The position numbers were made by a program, and so were the translations under genes. Of a stretch of DNA of 64,000 nt, positions 33,701-45,300 are shown in pieces (the stretch's first letter is position 1; each line of letters begins with the position of its first letter). The DNA lies in NCBI GenBank assembly GCA_019925795.1, contig CM034313.1:90241663-90305662 (forward strand). The letters are read 5' to 3'. This DNA comes from Dendrobium chrysotoxum (Eukaryota > Streptophyta > Magnoliopsida > Asparagales > Orchidaceae). The notes under the pieces were generated by a model. It saw nothing but the letters and a program-made list of their open reading frames with translations. It was not told the DNA's origin and made no database searches.

Positions 33701-34807
33701 AACTCTCCAACTAAACAGCTCTCCAATTGAGCAACTCTCCGAACAAACAAACTCAAACTCACTAAGTCCCTCAGTTGTAATCTAAGCTGTATCTACCTGT
33801 GGGGCTCCCTGAGCTGCTGGCTACGAGCACCTGCAAGTAAACCAAAGTCAGCATTGTTTACAAATAAATTTAAATGCCAGAAAACTAGCAAAACAAAGTG
33901 CTGAAAGTAGAGTACAAACTACTGAAAGCTAGGGTAGAAAACAAGCTACTAGCAAGTAAGTGTCAAAATCACGGTCTAGTGTCAAACTAGCAAACGACTA
34001 CAAACCGACAGGCAGCTTTTAAGGAAGCAATAAGTCCTACCGAACCAAAACCACAATGGGCATCTTAGCTTATAGGACTAAGCTGTAAGACCCACTATTT
34101 GGGCTACTTCTAAGCGAAGCAGTAAGACCCGTATGTTAGGGAACTTCTAAGTGAACGACTCTAAATCTAAAACTCAAAACCATACGGGCATCTTAGTCTA
34201 TAGGACTAAGTTGTAAGACCCGTCATTCGGGCAACTTCTAAGGAAGCCGTAAGCCCCAAACTAAACAAACTAACGGGCAACTTCTAAGGAAGTTATAAGC
34301 CCCAACCCAAACTAAACTAAACTAAAATCCACACATTTCCACTTCAGTCTATTCGGGATCCCTGAGATGAGGCAACCCATGGCTGCTAATCAGATTCCCT
34401 GGGCACTACAATCCATGGTTGTTAGTGTTGGTAGATTGAACCGACGGTATACCCGGGACTACGGAACCATGGGATCTTGATCGGGTGTACCTTCATCTCC
34501 CCATAACTAAATTTAAAACTCTAAAACTCTGTTGCATATTCCCACATTTCTCATATGAAGCTAAGTGTATTTCGTCCTTAATCGAGAGTGCTCTTCTAAT
34601 GCGTTAGGAGGGGTAATTAACTATGAGGGCTTGCGCTCATAGGAAGTAGAACTCAGATCTAAATAAACCCTGACACTACTCTCAGGAAAAATCTGGTTAA
34701 ATATTAAACTCAATCTACCTCCAGAAAAAAGATAAAAAGGGAATCCAAAGTTCATGAGAGCCGGGTTCGTAACCTATTTAAAAAGATTTTTTTTTCTGGA
34801 GCGATCA
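30759..34807 (+). repeat. 3' LTR of the Ogre-like element (4,049 bp)
   Basis: Near-identical copy of 13105-17158, with the same TATA-like string, leader hairpins and U5 stem-loop array. By eye all ~15 substitutions against the 5' LTR fall downstream of about position 14990 of the 5' copy; the first ~1.9 kb looks identical. One of them (GCCGGGAGG to GCCGGAAGG) weakens the GC palindrome here. Confidence 0.95.
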
Positions 34808-34812
34808 CTTAC

Positions 34813-35222
34813 TAAGAGGTCTTCAATTTAAAACTTGCCTATATCCTGTGGAAGTTTACCATTTAAGTGGCAAAATGTCCTCAGAGCAACAAAGAATTCT
34901 TACAAAAGCAAACTCTCTCCAATAATGATGCACATAACACATACAAAATCTATATTTTAAATGGATCAAATATTAAATATTATTATTTTTTAAGTATGAT
35001 TATAATAATATTTTTAAGCTCATTTTTTATATTAGTTATGTTTTTAAAGAATAGTGATATTTAATTGATGGAGTAATTAAAGATTTGTTCGGGATCATTT
35101 TTATCTTTTATGTTTATAAAATATGTTATTTATAATATTTTTATTTTATTTTTAAATAAATCATATTATTTTTAAAAATATTCAAAATAATTTTAAAGTA
35201 TTTTGAATACTTATAAATAACT
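34813..35222. other. AT-rich flank, nothing recognised
   Basis: After the right target duplication CTTAC the sequence is unique within the window. It has runs of TTATTTTT and one short random open frame. No repeat or gene could be supported. Confidence 0.5.
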
Positions 35223-35404
35223 TTTTTTTGGGACGAGGAAGTACTGACCTTAGGCCAGTATAAATCCCAGTCGACCTAGCATGCAACCCACGCCGATTTA
35301 CACGGGCCAACACTTAAGGCTTTCGCTGCTTGCCAAGGGATTCAAACCAGAAACCTGAACTTTACCTAGCCGGCTCTTCACCACCCGGACAAACAGCGGT
35401 GGGT
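35223..35404 (-). mobile_element. SINE, 182 bp, minus strand
   Basis: Flanked by ACTTATAAATAACT (35209-35222) and ACTTTTAAATAACT (35405-35418), a 14 bp target duplication with one mismatch. Read on the minus strand it has GGTGGTGAAGAGCCGGCT as an A-box-like region, GGTTTGAATCCC as a good B box, and an A-rich tail (plus-strand T run at 35222-35229). Length, polymerase III boxes, tail and duplication fit a tRNA-derived SINE. The family is not identified. Confidence 0.78.
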
Positions 35405-35418
35405 ACTTTTAAATAACT

Positions 35419-35934
35419 ATTGTCTGCCCCAACCATTAGCTATCGTTGTTATTGTCGCCAGGGGCCACAGTAATCATTGCAGCTGTCAACCAACACCACT
35501 ATGGCACTCTCACATAAATAAAATAAATAATATATTCTAAGATATTAAATATATCTTTTTTCTTCAAGTAAAAAAATAAAATTAAAAAAGAAAAAAAAAT
35601 TCCGAACAGCCTCTCAAATTTTTACATACATTATTTTAAAAATATAGTTAAATAATCATTTTAATTATAATTTTTAATCACATCATTAGTACTCACATTT
35701 CTTATCAAAATTGATGAAACAGTGTAACAAAAATATAATTTTGCTAACACCTTTAAAAAATTTCTATTACTCAATTTTTTTTTTCATTATGGTTAATAAT
35801 ATAATATTTAGTTATACTTTTTTTTTTAATATTCCTCAATCATAAAATTCCTAATATTCATGCTCATAAGAAGCAAAGTCAGTAGGATGCATGTAGCAAT
35901 TAGAAAAATAAATTAAAATAAAAAGCATTTATCA
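35419..35934. other. AT-rich intergenic DNA, nothing recognised
   Basis: Low-complexity A/T sequence with no open frame or repeat structure that I can support. Confidence 0.5.
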
Positions 35935-36305
35935 AACCACCACCAGACCATCAAAGGACGTCGAAGTGCCACCGGAGTGCCCCTGACGCTGAAGTGCCAT
36001 TGCCAGACCACCGCTTGACACCGGAGTGCTGCCGGACCACCACCTGACGTTAGAGTGACGCTGGACTTTTGCGAAACTTTCAGTTAACATTTGTAATCTA
36101 GTCGTCTTCAATGATGAGTCAGATCATTGTACTTTACTCAAATTCTAGTGGAATCATTTTCAACTGAGCTAGGCCCCGTGGGTTTTCCCTCTCTCGATTT
36201 TTCCACGTAAAAAATATTGTGTTCTCTGTATGTGAGCTGGATATTCGTGCAACGCTAAGACGTAGAATTATAATTTTATTGCCGAGTATATTCTAGCCCG
36301 CAACA
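35935..36305 (+). repeat. Truncated LTR of the Retand-like family
   Basis: Diverged match to the R-U5 half of the LTRs at 3564 and 50239: repeats of the GACCACCGCTTGACACCGG type, TCTAGTGGAATC, AGGCCCCGTGGGTTTTCCC, TTTTTCCACGTAAAAA, CGTGCAACGCTAAGACG, and the exact LTR terminus CCCGCAACA at 36305. The U3 part and TATA box are absent, so it is a 5'-truncated LTR or a much eroded solo LTR. Confidence 0.75.
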
Positions 36306-37645
36306 ATAATAAAGTATAATATATTCTCTTAACACATATATATTTTTTAATATGTCATTTGATTACATTTGTAAGACATACATTTTTTATCTTATGGGAA
36401 ATAATAACTTTGAGTGTCTTATTTTGTATCTTTTATATAAATGGCCTATTAGAGCTTTTATTCTGTTTGGACACCGGACGGTTCTCCCGTCCGGTACAGA
36501 GAGCTCGGTACCGCTCGGTACCCGATCGCGGTACATTTTTTTTGGTCACGTCCGGGCGCATCCGGATTCCGGAGAGAATAATAAATCCTATTGAGTAATA
36601 GTCATGCTCTTTATTGGGATCATGATAAATGAAATATTTTAGTTCATAGTCAACTCAAGAAATTGGGTGGGGAGAGAAAGTGATTATAATATAAATTTGT
36701 TAATCTTACCTCATTCCTTCATTCAAGCTCTAATGCCTCAAAATGGAGACTATTTGTAGAAATATAATACTATAAGGCCTCAAAAACTATCTATTGACCT
36801 CTAGTACTTATAAAAAACATATGAATTAAATGACTCACAAAAACTTATTTTAATCTTAATCTTATACTAAATTACACATTGCATTTATTGAAACTACAAT
36901 GTACTTATAAAACTTGCAAATTTATTTGATACAACGTAAAAATGACGCATTATCTTTATTAAGAAAATCTAAGACAACTCTTGTGTTTCATCGAAGCTGC
37001 TCGAATTATTAGATTTATGAGTTGAAAGAACTCAAATCACTTGAGATTTTAGTTGAACAATAAAAAAAAGTGTTTGGCATCATTTTTCCATGTTCTATGG
37101 GCTCTCTATCTAGTGTGAAATTATTACGTGCAGTCAATGGACGTTGTTTGGAGGTCAATCAGGATGCACCACATCACAAATTTACTGTGTATCATTACTA
37201 TGTACCGTTATGTATCGGATGATGTAGCGTGCCCTAATTGGCCTCCGAATGATTTGGTGACCGTACGTAATAATTTATCATATCTAATGGGATTATCCTT
37301 GAAGGTTAATGAAGTATATATTTATTCAATATTTCATAACTTGAGTTCATTGCTAACCTTAATTTAATTGTAGGTGTTAGAACCAACATTATTGATGGGT
37401 GGCACAAGAGCTTTACTATCAAGAATATATCAAGCTGTGAAGAAAAATAAAAGAGAAAGAAAAAAAAATCTAGAGAGAGAAGATAAAAGAAAAGTATAAG
37501 GCTTAAACAAATAATTAAATGTCTTATGCTTAACATTTGATTCCTATTTATAAATTTAGGTTGATGCATAATGCTATATGAAATATTATATTAAAAAAAG
37601 TAAAATTACATAATTTATATAACAAAAGAAAAGTATAAAGCTTAA
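36306..37645. other. Intergenic DNA, mostly featureless
   Basis: No gene recognised. One local structure: a perfect 9 bp hairpin ACCGGACGG/CCGTCCGGT with loop TTCTC at 36473-36495, in a short GC-rich patch (36470-36575) within AT-rich DNA. 37500-37570 and 38141-38200 share AATGTCTTATGCTTA and TTTGATTCCTAT strings, suggesting a small duplication around the MITE. Confidence 0.5.
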
Positions 37646-38139
37646 GGGGTTATTTAGTTGGCTAAAAAAAGAATGCAGTGTAAAAGGAATACTCTAGTTG
37701 TTTGGATGAGTTTAAAATAAATTTAGATGAATGATTTTTTTTATTTGGTTTGAAGTAAAATGAATGTAATGTAAAATTTAAAAATGACGGCCGTTGTTCT
37801 GCGGCAGCGGTAGTGGTTGGCGGGCGTAGTTGCCGGCTGGTGGTAGCGCTGGCCGCCGAGGGATGCGGTGGTCAGCGGTTGTGGCTTGAGGCGGGTCGAG
37901 GCGGCAGACAATGGTGGCCGCAGCGGTCAGCAGCCGTCAAGTGAGCTTGCTTGCGGTGTAAAGCATTCTCGCTAAAAAATGGGTGAGTTTGATTTGCCTA
38001 AAAAATGAATTAGAATGATTTACACTACGTTTACTTTAATTATTTTGAATTTCTTTTTCATCAAATCAAACATCAAAATTGTTAAAATTTTTATATTTTA
38101 AATACTTTACACCCTAAAGTATTTCAACCAAACAGCCCA
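37646..38139. mobile_element. MITE, 494 bp, Tourist-like ends
   Basis: Left end GGGGTTATTTAGTTGG, right end CCAAACAGCCCA (inverse TGGGCTGTTTGG), flanked by TAA (37643-37645 and 38140-38142). Subterminal AATGCAGTGTAAAA at the left mirrors TTTACACC at the right. A GC-rich core (GGCGG, GGTCAGCGG words) at 37785-37950 differs from the AT-rich arms. A truncated relative lies at 7462. Fits PIF/Harbinger-type MITEs; no coding capacity. Confidence 0.65.
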
Positions 38140-38316
38140 TAAACAAATGACTCAATGTCTCATGCTTACCATTTGATTCCTATTGATAAACTTAATTAGC
38201 ATATAATTGAAAAGTACATATTGATTTCAATGTAAAGAGCTACTCTGTGAGAAGTCATTAGTTGACTTCACCATAATTTGTCGAGCACTAGTGAGTACCA
38301 ATAATAATAATATTAA

Positions 38317-38447
38317 GGTTTTATTTGAGATAATATTTTTATCATTTTTTAAAGTAGCTTTCTAGTACAAAATATTTTTATCTAATAAATTTTTGTACTA
38401 AAAATTTACTTTAAAAAATAATAAAAAAGCTATCCTAAATGAAGCCC
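38317..38447. mobile_element. Degenerate foldback MITE (Tourist-like)
   Basis: GGTTTTATTTGAGATAAT ... CTATCCTAAATGAAGCC with an internal palindrome around TTTTGTACTAAAAATTTAC. Clearly the 5013/6675/8527 family, but older; the TTA duplication is preserved only on the left. Confidence 0.6.
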
Positions 38448-38449
38448 AA

Positions 38450-39012
38450 ATTTTTTATCTCATTACTTGGGCGGCTAACTAAATTTTTTTCTCCATGATG
38501 TTCTATTAACAACCAAATTCAAATTTAAATATAATAAAGAATATAATATATGTTGATAACTTGATATGGTAACTTAATTAATGATAATTTATTATTTTGC
38601 ATATCGAGTTAAAGTGTTCTTGCGGAGCACAGAGATGGACATAAACCGATGCTTCGTACTGCACAGTGGACGCCACGAGTACAGGAGAACAGAGGTTAAC
38701 GCGCTCCGCAAGGACAGCGGACCGTGGTGGCTTTAGCAAGATTACTGTTGTACTTTAGTTTTGGCCCGACGAAAACGAGTTGGCGTGAAAGGCAAGTCGA
38801 GCGTTAAAAAAACCTCCCCTGGCCATTGGTTTTCTCCAGAAAAGGGGGGCGGTGTTCGACTTCCCGACCACTGGCAGTTATTCCCCACCAGAAGAGAGAA
38901 GGAAAGAGGAATCGAGACCCAGACGGAGAGAGAGAGAGAGGGAGCTAGGAAGAGCTCGCACAGAGAGAGAGAGGGAGAGGGCTGGGAGAAGACGGTGGCG
39001 TTTAGAGGGAGG
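38450..39012 (+). promoter_or_regulatory. Promoter and 5' UTR region of the TMEM185-like gene
   Basis: Base composition changes at about 38600 from AT-rich to balanced. A GA-rich tract with AGAGAGAGAGAG runs (about 38926-38985) precedes the ATG by 30-90 bp, common in plant 5' UTRs. The upstream frame open from 38761 continues into exon 1 without a stop. I favour the ATG at 39013 because homology begins just after it. The second in-frame ATG (39031, MTWPRV) is equally plausible. No convincing TATA box. Confidence 0.5.
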
Positions 39013-39146
39013 ATGGAGAGGAGGAGGGCGATGACGTGGCCGAGGGTGGGGAAATCGGCGCAGGCGGTGGTGGCGCATGGGATGCTGTTCTGCTTTACGC
39101 TCTTCCTCGCTCTCGAGATAGACGGCCGTATCCGTTACTCATGGTG
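39013..39146 (+). CDS. TMEM185 / Fragile-X-F-associated-like membrane protein, exon 1
   Basis: Encodes MERRRAMTWPRVGKSAQAVV and then AHGMLFCFTLFLALEIDG and RIRYSWW. This is the N-terminus of plant proteins annotated as transmembrane Fragile-X-F-associated (TMEM185-type, multi-pass, some with a C-terminal RING): a short basic start, one hydrophobic segment (LFCFTLFLAL), then YSWW. The family continues with a PLW-FHAVVARGRFSLPAP motif, absent here but found at 63843. The exon ends after TG of the second Trp codon, before GTCGGT, phase 2, matching exon 2. The molecular role in plants is not established. The rest of the gene lies beyond the right edge. Confidence 0.82.
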
Positions 39147-41000
39147 GTCGGTTCCGCTTCTGCTATTTCATCGCTGTAATTCAATTGAATTTGTGGGAAT
39201 GCTATGATTAGGTTCTTAATTTTCTTAGGGGACGCGATTTTGCGGACGGAATTGGTTTCTTTGCCGTCGGTTAGGGTTATTGGGCGTGGTGTGGGGATGA
39301 TTGGGATTTTCTTGTCGGTATTTGTGGAGGTCTGTTGCGATGGGTGATTTGGTCGAGCGTTATTTGGGGCGCGAGTTTTGATAATCTCGATTTTTCCGTT
39401 TATCAACCTTGGTTTAGCTTGTTGAAATCCCTTTCTTTTGTTACATGAGTGTTTAATTCTATGACAACTTCTTTAGTTTTTATGTGTTGTGTTTATGAAA
39501 GACCTTTGACTCATTAAATCTCAGCATTCTAACTTTTGGCCTAATTTCACTCTACGAAAGGCCTGATTCGGCTAAGAATTCTCATGTTGCTGAACATCAA
39601 TATTACATTTGTTATCTTGTTGGGCTGATTCAAGATTTTGCTTCGAGGATCATTGCTTTCTATTTCCCTGAGATGGCACGTTTGAAAACTGAATCTTTTT
39701 AGTTTTTACACAAAAAATTGTTGGGTACCTCTTACATCTTCAACAAGGCCAAAATCCTTTTCAGGTAGCTTATAGGCTGTTATGAAGTTTGCTGCATTTG
39801 AAAGAGTGAGTTAGTATGCCTGTAAATTTTAGTGATGGTGGTTTAGTATAGTACTCCATTATGCCATTTTATCATGCATCATATGTTGCAGCAAAATCAA
39901 CTAATTGGTTCAGAAAAAAATAATTTCTCATAAGCCAAATATAAGTAGTTGAAGCAAGATATGAAGGAGTTGAAGGTTTTTTTTTCACATCTTTTTGTGC
40001 CTATTATCAATTTCGGTTGAATTTTCATGTGTTTATTTTAATTTTTAAATTAGTTTGGATTTTAATAAGAATAAGGATTGTTTCTAAATTATGATCCTCT
40101 AAATCCACCCAAGTATCAAGTCATTTTCATCATATATGTGGACTAACAACATATTGAAGCAATTACTGATATGACTTGTCAATAATTAGAGCTCTCAAAA
40201 AATTATCTCTTAAGAATACAGCAACATTAATACTTTTAGGAGTCCATCAATCCTCTCAAGGGTCTAGAAAACCTTTAGAGTCTCAAATACCTCTCGCGCA
40301 ACAATTCTATGTTGTAACTCCTCTTGGGAAGACTCAAAACATTTTTTTTATGGTATTCAGGATATTGAAAGTTTAAAAGATAATGCATAAAAAGAAAACT
40401 TTTGCACAACAATTTAAAGACCAAATACATTTATTACATTAAGTTGCGATCATCTGATCCCCAATGTTAAGCGATGATTATCAAGTCCCAATTTTAGGAA
40501 GTTTTCATCATGCCCTAATATCATGTAACAATTAACACCTTCCACTGATAACATTTAATGAACCATTTGCTTGCCTTCTAGGGACTACTCGGGTATAAAG
40601 ATCATAGCTAAATCTCTTGGAAGGGGATCAGTTTTGACAATATTGGAACTCTTAAATCATTCAACATTCCTAAATGCGCATTATTGATGCTCTCACATTC
40701 TTTGAAAAGAATAAATTATGTAGCATACAATATCTACTGAAATTTTCTAGATATAACGAATGGCTTTCTCATTTCATGATATAGTAGACGGAAGTCATTC
40801 AAGCAAGTTACTATAAATTCTTTGTTCATAATTTTTTGTGGTCTAAAAATTTTCATCTACATATATAGTAGCTCAGCAAAACCTTTTTCCAAATTCTTTA
40901 TTACAGAACTCTCATGCTAACACTCTCTTATCGTTCTAAGGGTAAATGAGATTTTGTTGTTTATAGTTTCTTTTAGGCTTTAGTTTTTCTGTAAATACTT
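39147..41000 (+). other. Intron DNA without genes; contains one diverged repeat shared with 63.1 kb
   Basis: T-rich intron-like sequence. About 39890-40075 resembles 63135-63335: AAGGAGTTGAA, a CTATTATCAATTT/CATTATTAATTT string, ATTTTTAAA-TTAGTTTGGATT and TAATAAG occur in the same order. Otherwise nothing recognised. Confidence 0.5.
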
Positions 41001-42360
41001 AAATAGGGCTTCATGTATTGGGATTTCAATTAATTATTATAATTGAAATTTTTAGTTCTTGTATGGGATGTCTTTTTCTTATAGATTCTTTAGGCACATA
41101 AGGATTCAACAACAATAACTCGAGAAATCGCTACTTGATTTTTTGTACTATTTTATCTCTATTTTTTTTACATTCTTTGTAGTTGTGTTGCATGCTCTGC
41201 ATCAATTTGGTATTAGAGCTAGGTTCTCCTTGCTTTCCTTCATCTTTGTTGTCTCTCTCTCTCTCTCCCCCTCCTTATTGACGTCATCGTCAAAGTCTTT
41301 TGCTCTTGATTCCACTCCTTTTGCTTGACTTAGTTTGTGATCGCCAACCATGAAGAAGATTTAAAGGATCTTTTGGAAAATGATTTGACTCTTGCTCAAT
41401 CCAATCTCTTTATTTTCTTTGCTTCTTTTGTTAACTTCTTGTTGCAATTTAGCTCCACAATTGCACTAATTTTCCTCTTATACTTCTGTAAGGGCATACG
41501 TCTGTGCTTCCCACTGCAAATCGCAAATTGCTTGTTTGACCGCTCAACTCTTCTTCTGCTTCTCACCCCTACCAATTGAAGTCACCAGTAGTGTCATTCT
41601 AGCAATCCCTCTTTTGCTATGTAATCCCAGACTCAAGTCGCAAATTTCTGCAAACCACAAATTGCCTCAGCTTTCTTGCTAACCCTCGCCCTTCAAGCAT
41701 AATCCTTGCTCAGGCCTCTTGCTTTCCACTTGCTTGTGTTCTCTGTACTTTCTAGTCATTAGCCTTGGATTCTTCGTTTTTTGGCTTCTTGTATTGTCTC
41801 CACCATCAAATATCTTCAGAGAGATTGAGATGCTATTTACAAATGGTCATTTGTCAACCACGATCGTCAACATCAAAATGAACAGTGTTCTTCTTCTGTG
41901 CCACTTCTTTTAAATATTGCAGCTACACTTTCAATCTGCTTAACTTCTTTTTGAGAACACAGCATCAAGATTGAAATTTTTCATACTTTGACAAGGTATT
42001 GTTGTTGCTAAAAGTTGAATTCTTTTGTTTTGTTAATTGACAAATCTAATGGCATGCATGGTACTTTGCTCTATGAACTCTACTATTCAATTAATCTGAT
42101 TTCTCTTTACGTTTGTGGATATTTATTATTCTAAATGTAAAAGAATATTGAATTATATGTGATTGATATATGAACTTGTTGAGTTTGATTGAAAATTTTT
42201 TATCCTAATTTGTGTTGATTTGATTTCTTTATATTGTAATTTATTTATGTAATTGAAGTTCGAAATGAAGAATTAATTATGCATTGCATGTAGACTTGTC
42301 CTGTTAGTTAAATTACATATGTTAGTTGTGCTTACTACACCATGAAATCTGATAGTAAGA
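41001..42360 (+). mobile_element. Remnant of a copia-type LTR retrotransposon (primer-binding region)
   Basis: TGGTATTAGAGCTAGGTT (41208-41225) is nearly the initiator-methionine tRNA binding site (TGGTATCAGAGC) used by most plant copia elements. It lies 3 bp after a possible LTR terminus GCATCA (ends 41204). The preceding ~250 bp (TATTGGGATTTC, a TTTAATTATTATAATT palindrome) would be the LTR end. After it comes T-rich sequence with short frames but no recognisable gag. The LTR start and a second LTR were not found. Confidence 0.45.
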
Positions 42361-45300
42361 GGTGATCATGGAAGCTTGATTAGACATGTTGAACAATGTG
42401 GGTCTCCGAAAGGATTCTACTTGTGGGGAACAGAATGTGAAGGGTACAACCACACTGTCCCGTAGGACAAAATGATCGTAGACCTTCGCATTCTACACAA
42501 ATAGACGATGGGAGGGCAGATGAGATTACACATATGATTGGCCATGGAAGATAGAGGCTTTCGCCCACATACTTCGATGGATAATAATATGCATAACCCA
42601 AAAGTCACGAGATTTCCCCCACTCGATACATCAGCTCGGATGGGGTTTATTTGATGTGGGGATCGGTCTCCCACGGGCGCAAGCCCCCATGGTTAATCAC
42701 ATCTTAGACCTTAGCCTAAGAAAACTCTCGATTAAGGATACTACATTATTCTCTCAAATGGATTTGGCACATAGGCAATCTTCTAAGATCTTCCTAATCA
42801 AGGGGAAAAGATAGGCTCAACTCGGTTACTTCAACATACACGGATCACATAAGCACTCGGCCGGTCAAACTGAAGGAAACTGGAAAAAAAGAAATCACTT
42901 CATACCGCATGCGTGAGAGAAAGATAGAAGTGACGCCATCCATGTGACGCGGATAGGTAGGGTTTATAGCCCCAGAAGGAGGAGGAGCTTACCCACCGAT
43001 GAGGCATACTACGAGACACCCAGTGTAGTAGCCTTGAATCCTAAATCTAAGGTGGGCTTAGTGTTCCATACAACACTAAGGCCCGTGTCCTAACTAATGC
43101 ATCCTGGACTTATATCCTGCCTGAAAAAGGAAAGCCAGCTAAACCACCTAATCGTATAAAATCCATGCTGTCCGGTCTTTATGAAAGATGGGTGGATGGT
43201 TGAGTTTTTGGAAGTTGAGGTCGACATCTAGAGAGATTTCCTAAGTGACCCCGAATTTATGTATGGTACTATGCTCCTAAGACTAATGCAATTAAATCTT
43301 AATTTTAATTAGTTACTAATGCAATGCGTGCTGATTAAATACCCAAATCAGAGATGTATGAAATTTTAAAAAGGCTTATAAAAATAAATTTTTAGAAAGA
43401 CTAGGCTTCCCCAGGTTCAGAACCTCATCCTCATAGGTCGGATTATCTGAACTCTACCCTCAGGCGGGGAAGTGTCTAAACAAGGAAAGAAGATGCATTG
43501 ATATGCATGCGACCCCGGACGACTCCGGCTATTCCCTAAATCGTTATCTTTCTATGTTATTTAATTCCTAAAATTTTAGTTTTAATTACGAGTAGAAGAA
43601 TTTTGTCCCTAAAGAGCCTAGCGAATCAGGCACATGCACATGCAAGAAAGAAAACCTATGAAAATCATGCCATTTCTACTGCGCAAACAAGTAAGTAAAT
43701 CATCACATCAGAAATCACAAAAGAGAGTGTCCAAAGTCCATGGCAAGTGCCATACAATATACATCCCAGAGTACAGAAAAGTAGTGGTGGCCAGGCTCCA
43801 CCGACAACAACCTGGATTCTAATCCTATAGAACGACGCAAGTTTTAAAATGAGGCATTTTTAGTCTTCATCTTCATCTTCTGGTCCTTCTGTGGATCGCC
43901 TTCTCTTAGTCTCCTCGTAGTACACCGCCAGTAGGATATCCAAATGAAAAGAAATTCCCTGTGAGGGGACTTTCTTTTCCCTTTGGATCCCTAATCTTTC
44001 ATAAAATGCCCCATTTTACAAACTTTCACAACTCGATACAATGAATACATTACATCAGAATTATAAAAGAAAAATCTAGACTCTCCCGCAGGGTTATCCT
44101 AAACAATCAAAATCAATCATCCCACGCAGTTATATATGAAAATAAAAAGAAAATACTCAAACCAGCCACACTTGGCCATGCTCTTATTTATTTGGGGGCT
44201 AAGTAGCTAAAGCACCTGTAGTAGTTATTTATGATTTATTTATTTTTAGCCCCCTTTTAGCGCTGTGTGAGCATGGCCACCTGCAGAAAACGTCGTCAGT
44301 ATCAAAATCGTCCCTAACCTATGGGTAATCTATCGCCCATCACATCACAGAGACAATGCAGTAAATAAAGCCACCATCACAGAAATCAACACAGAAATCT
44401 AACACAAGAAACTAAAGCAACCAGCACACGTGTCACATGCAAATCGCCACATCACAGAAACAGAAATGAAGAAAACACCGGCCTAACCTAAAGCTAGGAG
44501 TCGTGTCCTACTAAGCAAATCTAGGTGTGTGTAGGCTGTGTGGTTTTAGGTGTGTCCTATGTAGGATAGCTTAGTTGAAGTTGTTTGTAATTTGATTTGT
44601 TGGAGGTAAAGGGGATTTTTGGTTTAAGTGTAAATATTAGCAAGTTAAGATTGATTTTAGGAATTTTACTTTAGTGTTTGGTTGATTACTACCTTTGTTG
44701 CTCACCGAGGCCGTGAGGTTTATTCCACCCTCCTTGGGGCTAACTTAATAGCCTCGTAGGCCTGGGTTACCCAGTAGTAATCAATGTTGTTGAGTTAATT
44801 TAGTTTGTTGGAAATTAAAAGAGAGGTAGATTAAGTGATTTATCATTAATTAAGGGGTTTGTTGGTTGATTTTAAGAAATTAGATTAATGATGTGATTAA
44901 AACTTAGGTGAGTTATTAAGGTTCTAAAGTTCAAGTTGTACTTAAGTTTTAATAAATCTCCTATGGATTTGTTGATTAAGCTATAGTTCATTAATGCTTA
45001 AGGTTAGAGGTGTTTTAAGCCAAGTATGAGATTAACTACAGGAGGGTTTGGTTAAAGTTTGAGTTTTAGGAAAGTTTTAGTTTTAGGTTTGTTCTCCAAT
45101 TTTATAATTTTTTAGGTTCAAATTTGATTTTTGTGGATTTTATCTAGTTAGCACTTGGTTAGGGGGATGATTAATGGCTTAATTAGTCTGAGTTCACTCT
45201 TATGGTTCAAGTTTTCCCTCTTAGTGATTGCATGAGTTGATTATGATTTGATTAGGAGTTGGATATCTTTTATACATTTTGATTTGATCTCTTAACAATT

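Larger units (their letters stand above)
13105..34807 (+). mobile_element. Complete Ogre-like (Tat lineage) LTR retrotransposon, 21.7 kb
   Basis: Two direct repeats of about 4.05 kb (13105-17158 and 30759-34807), each TG...CA, flank a 13.6 kb interior. The whole is bounded by the perfect 5 bp duplication CTTAC (13100-13104 and 34808-34812). Interior order: primer-binding site, ORF1, gag, protease-RT-RNase H-second RNase H-integrase, a stem-loop array, an antisense spliced PMD gene, a hairpin, a polypurine tract. Size, huge LTRs, an ORF upstream of gag, and the double RNase H match Ogre-type Tat elements. The LTRs differ by roughly 15 substitutions by eye (about 0.4%), so insertion was recent, yet the coding frames carry several nonsense codons. 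Confidence 0.95.

Noticed and set aside
41143..41579. Two hydrophobic plus-strand frames
   Set aside because: T-rich sequence yields Phe/Leu-rich frames; the region fits an LTR remnant and no family is recognisable.
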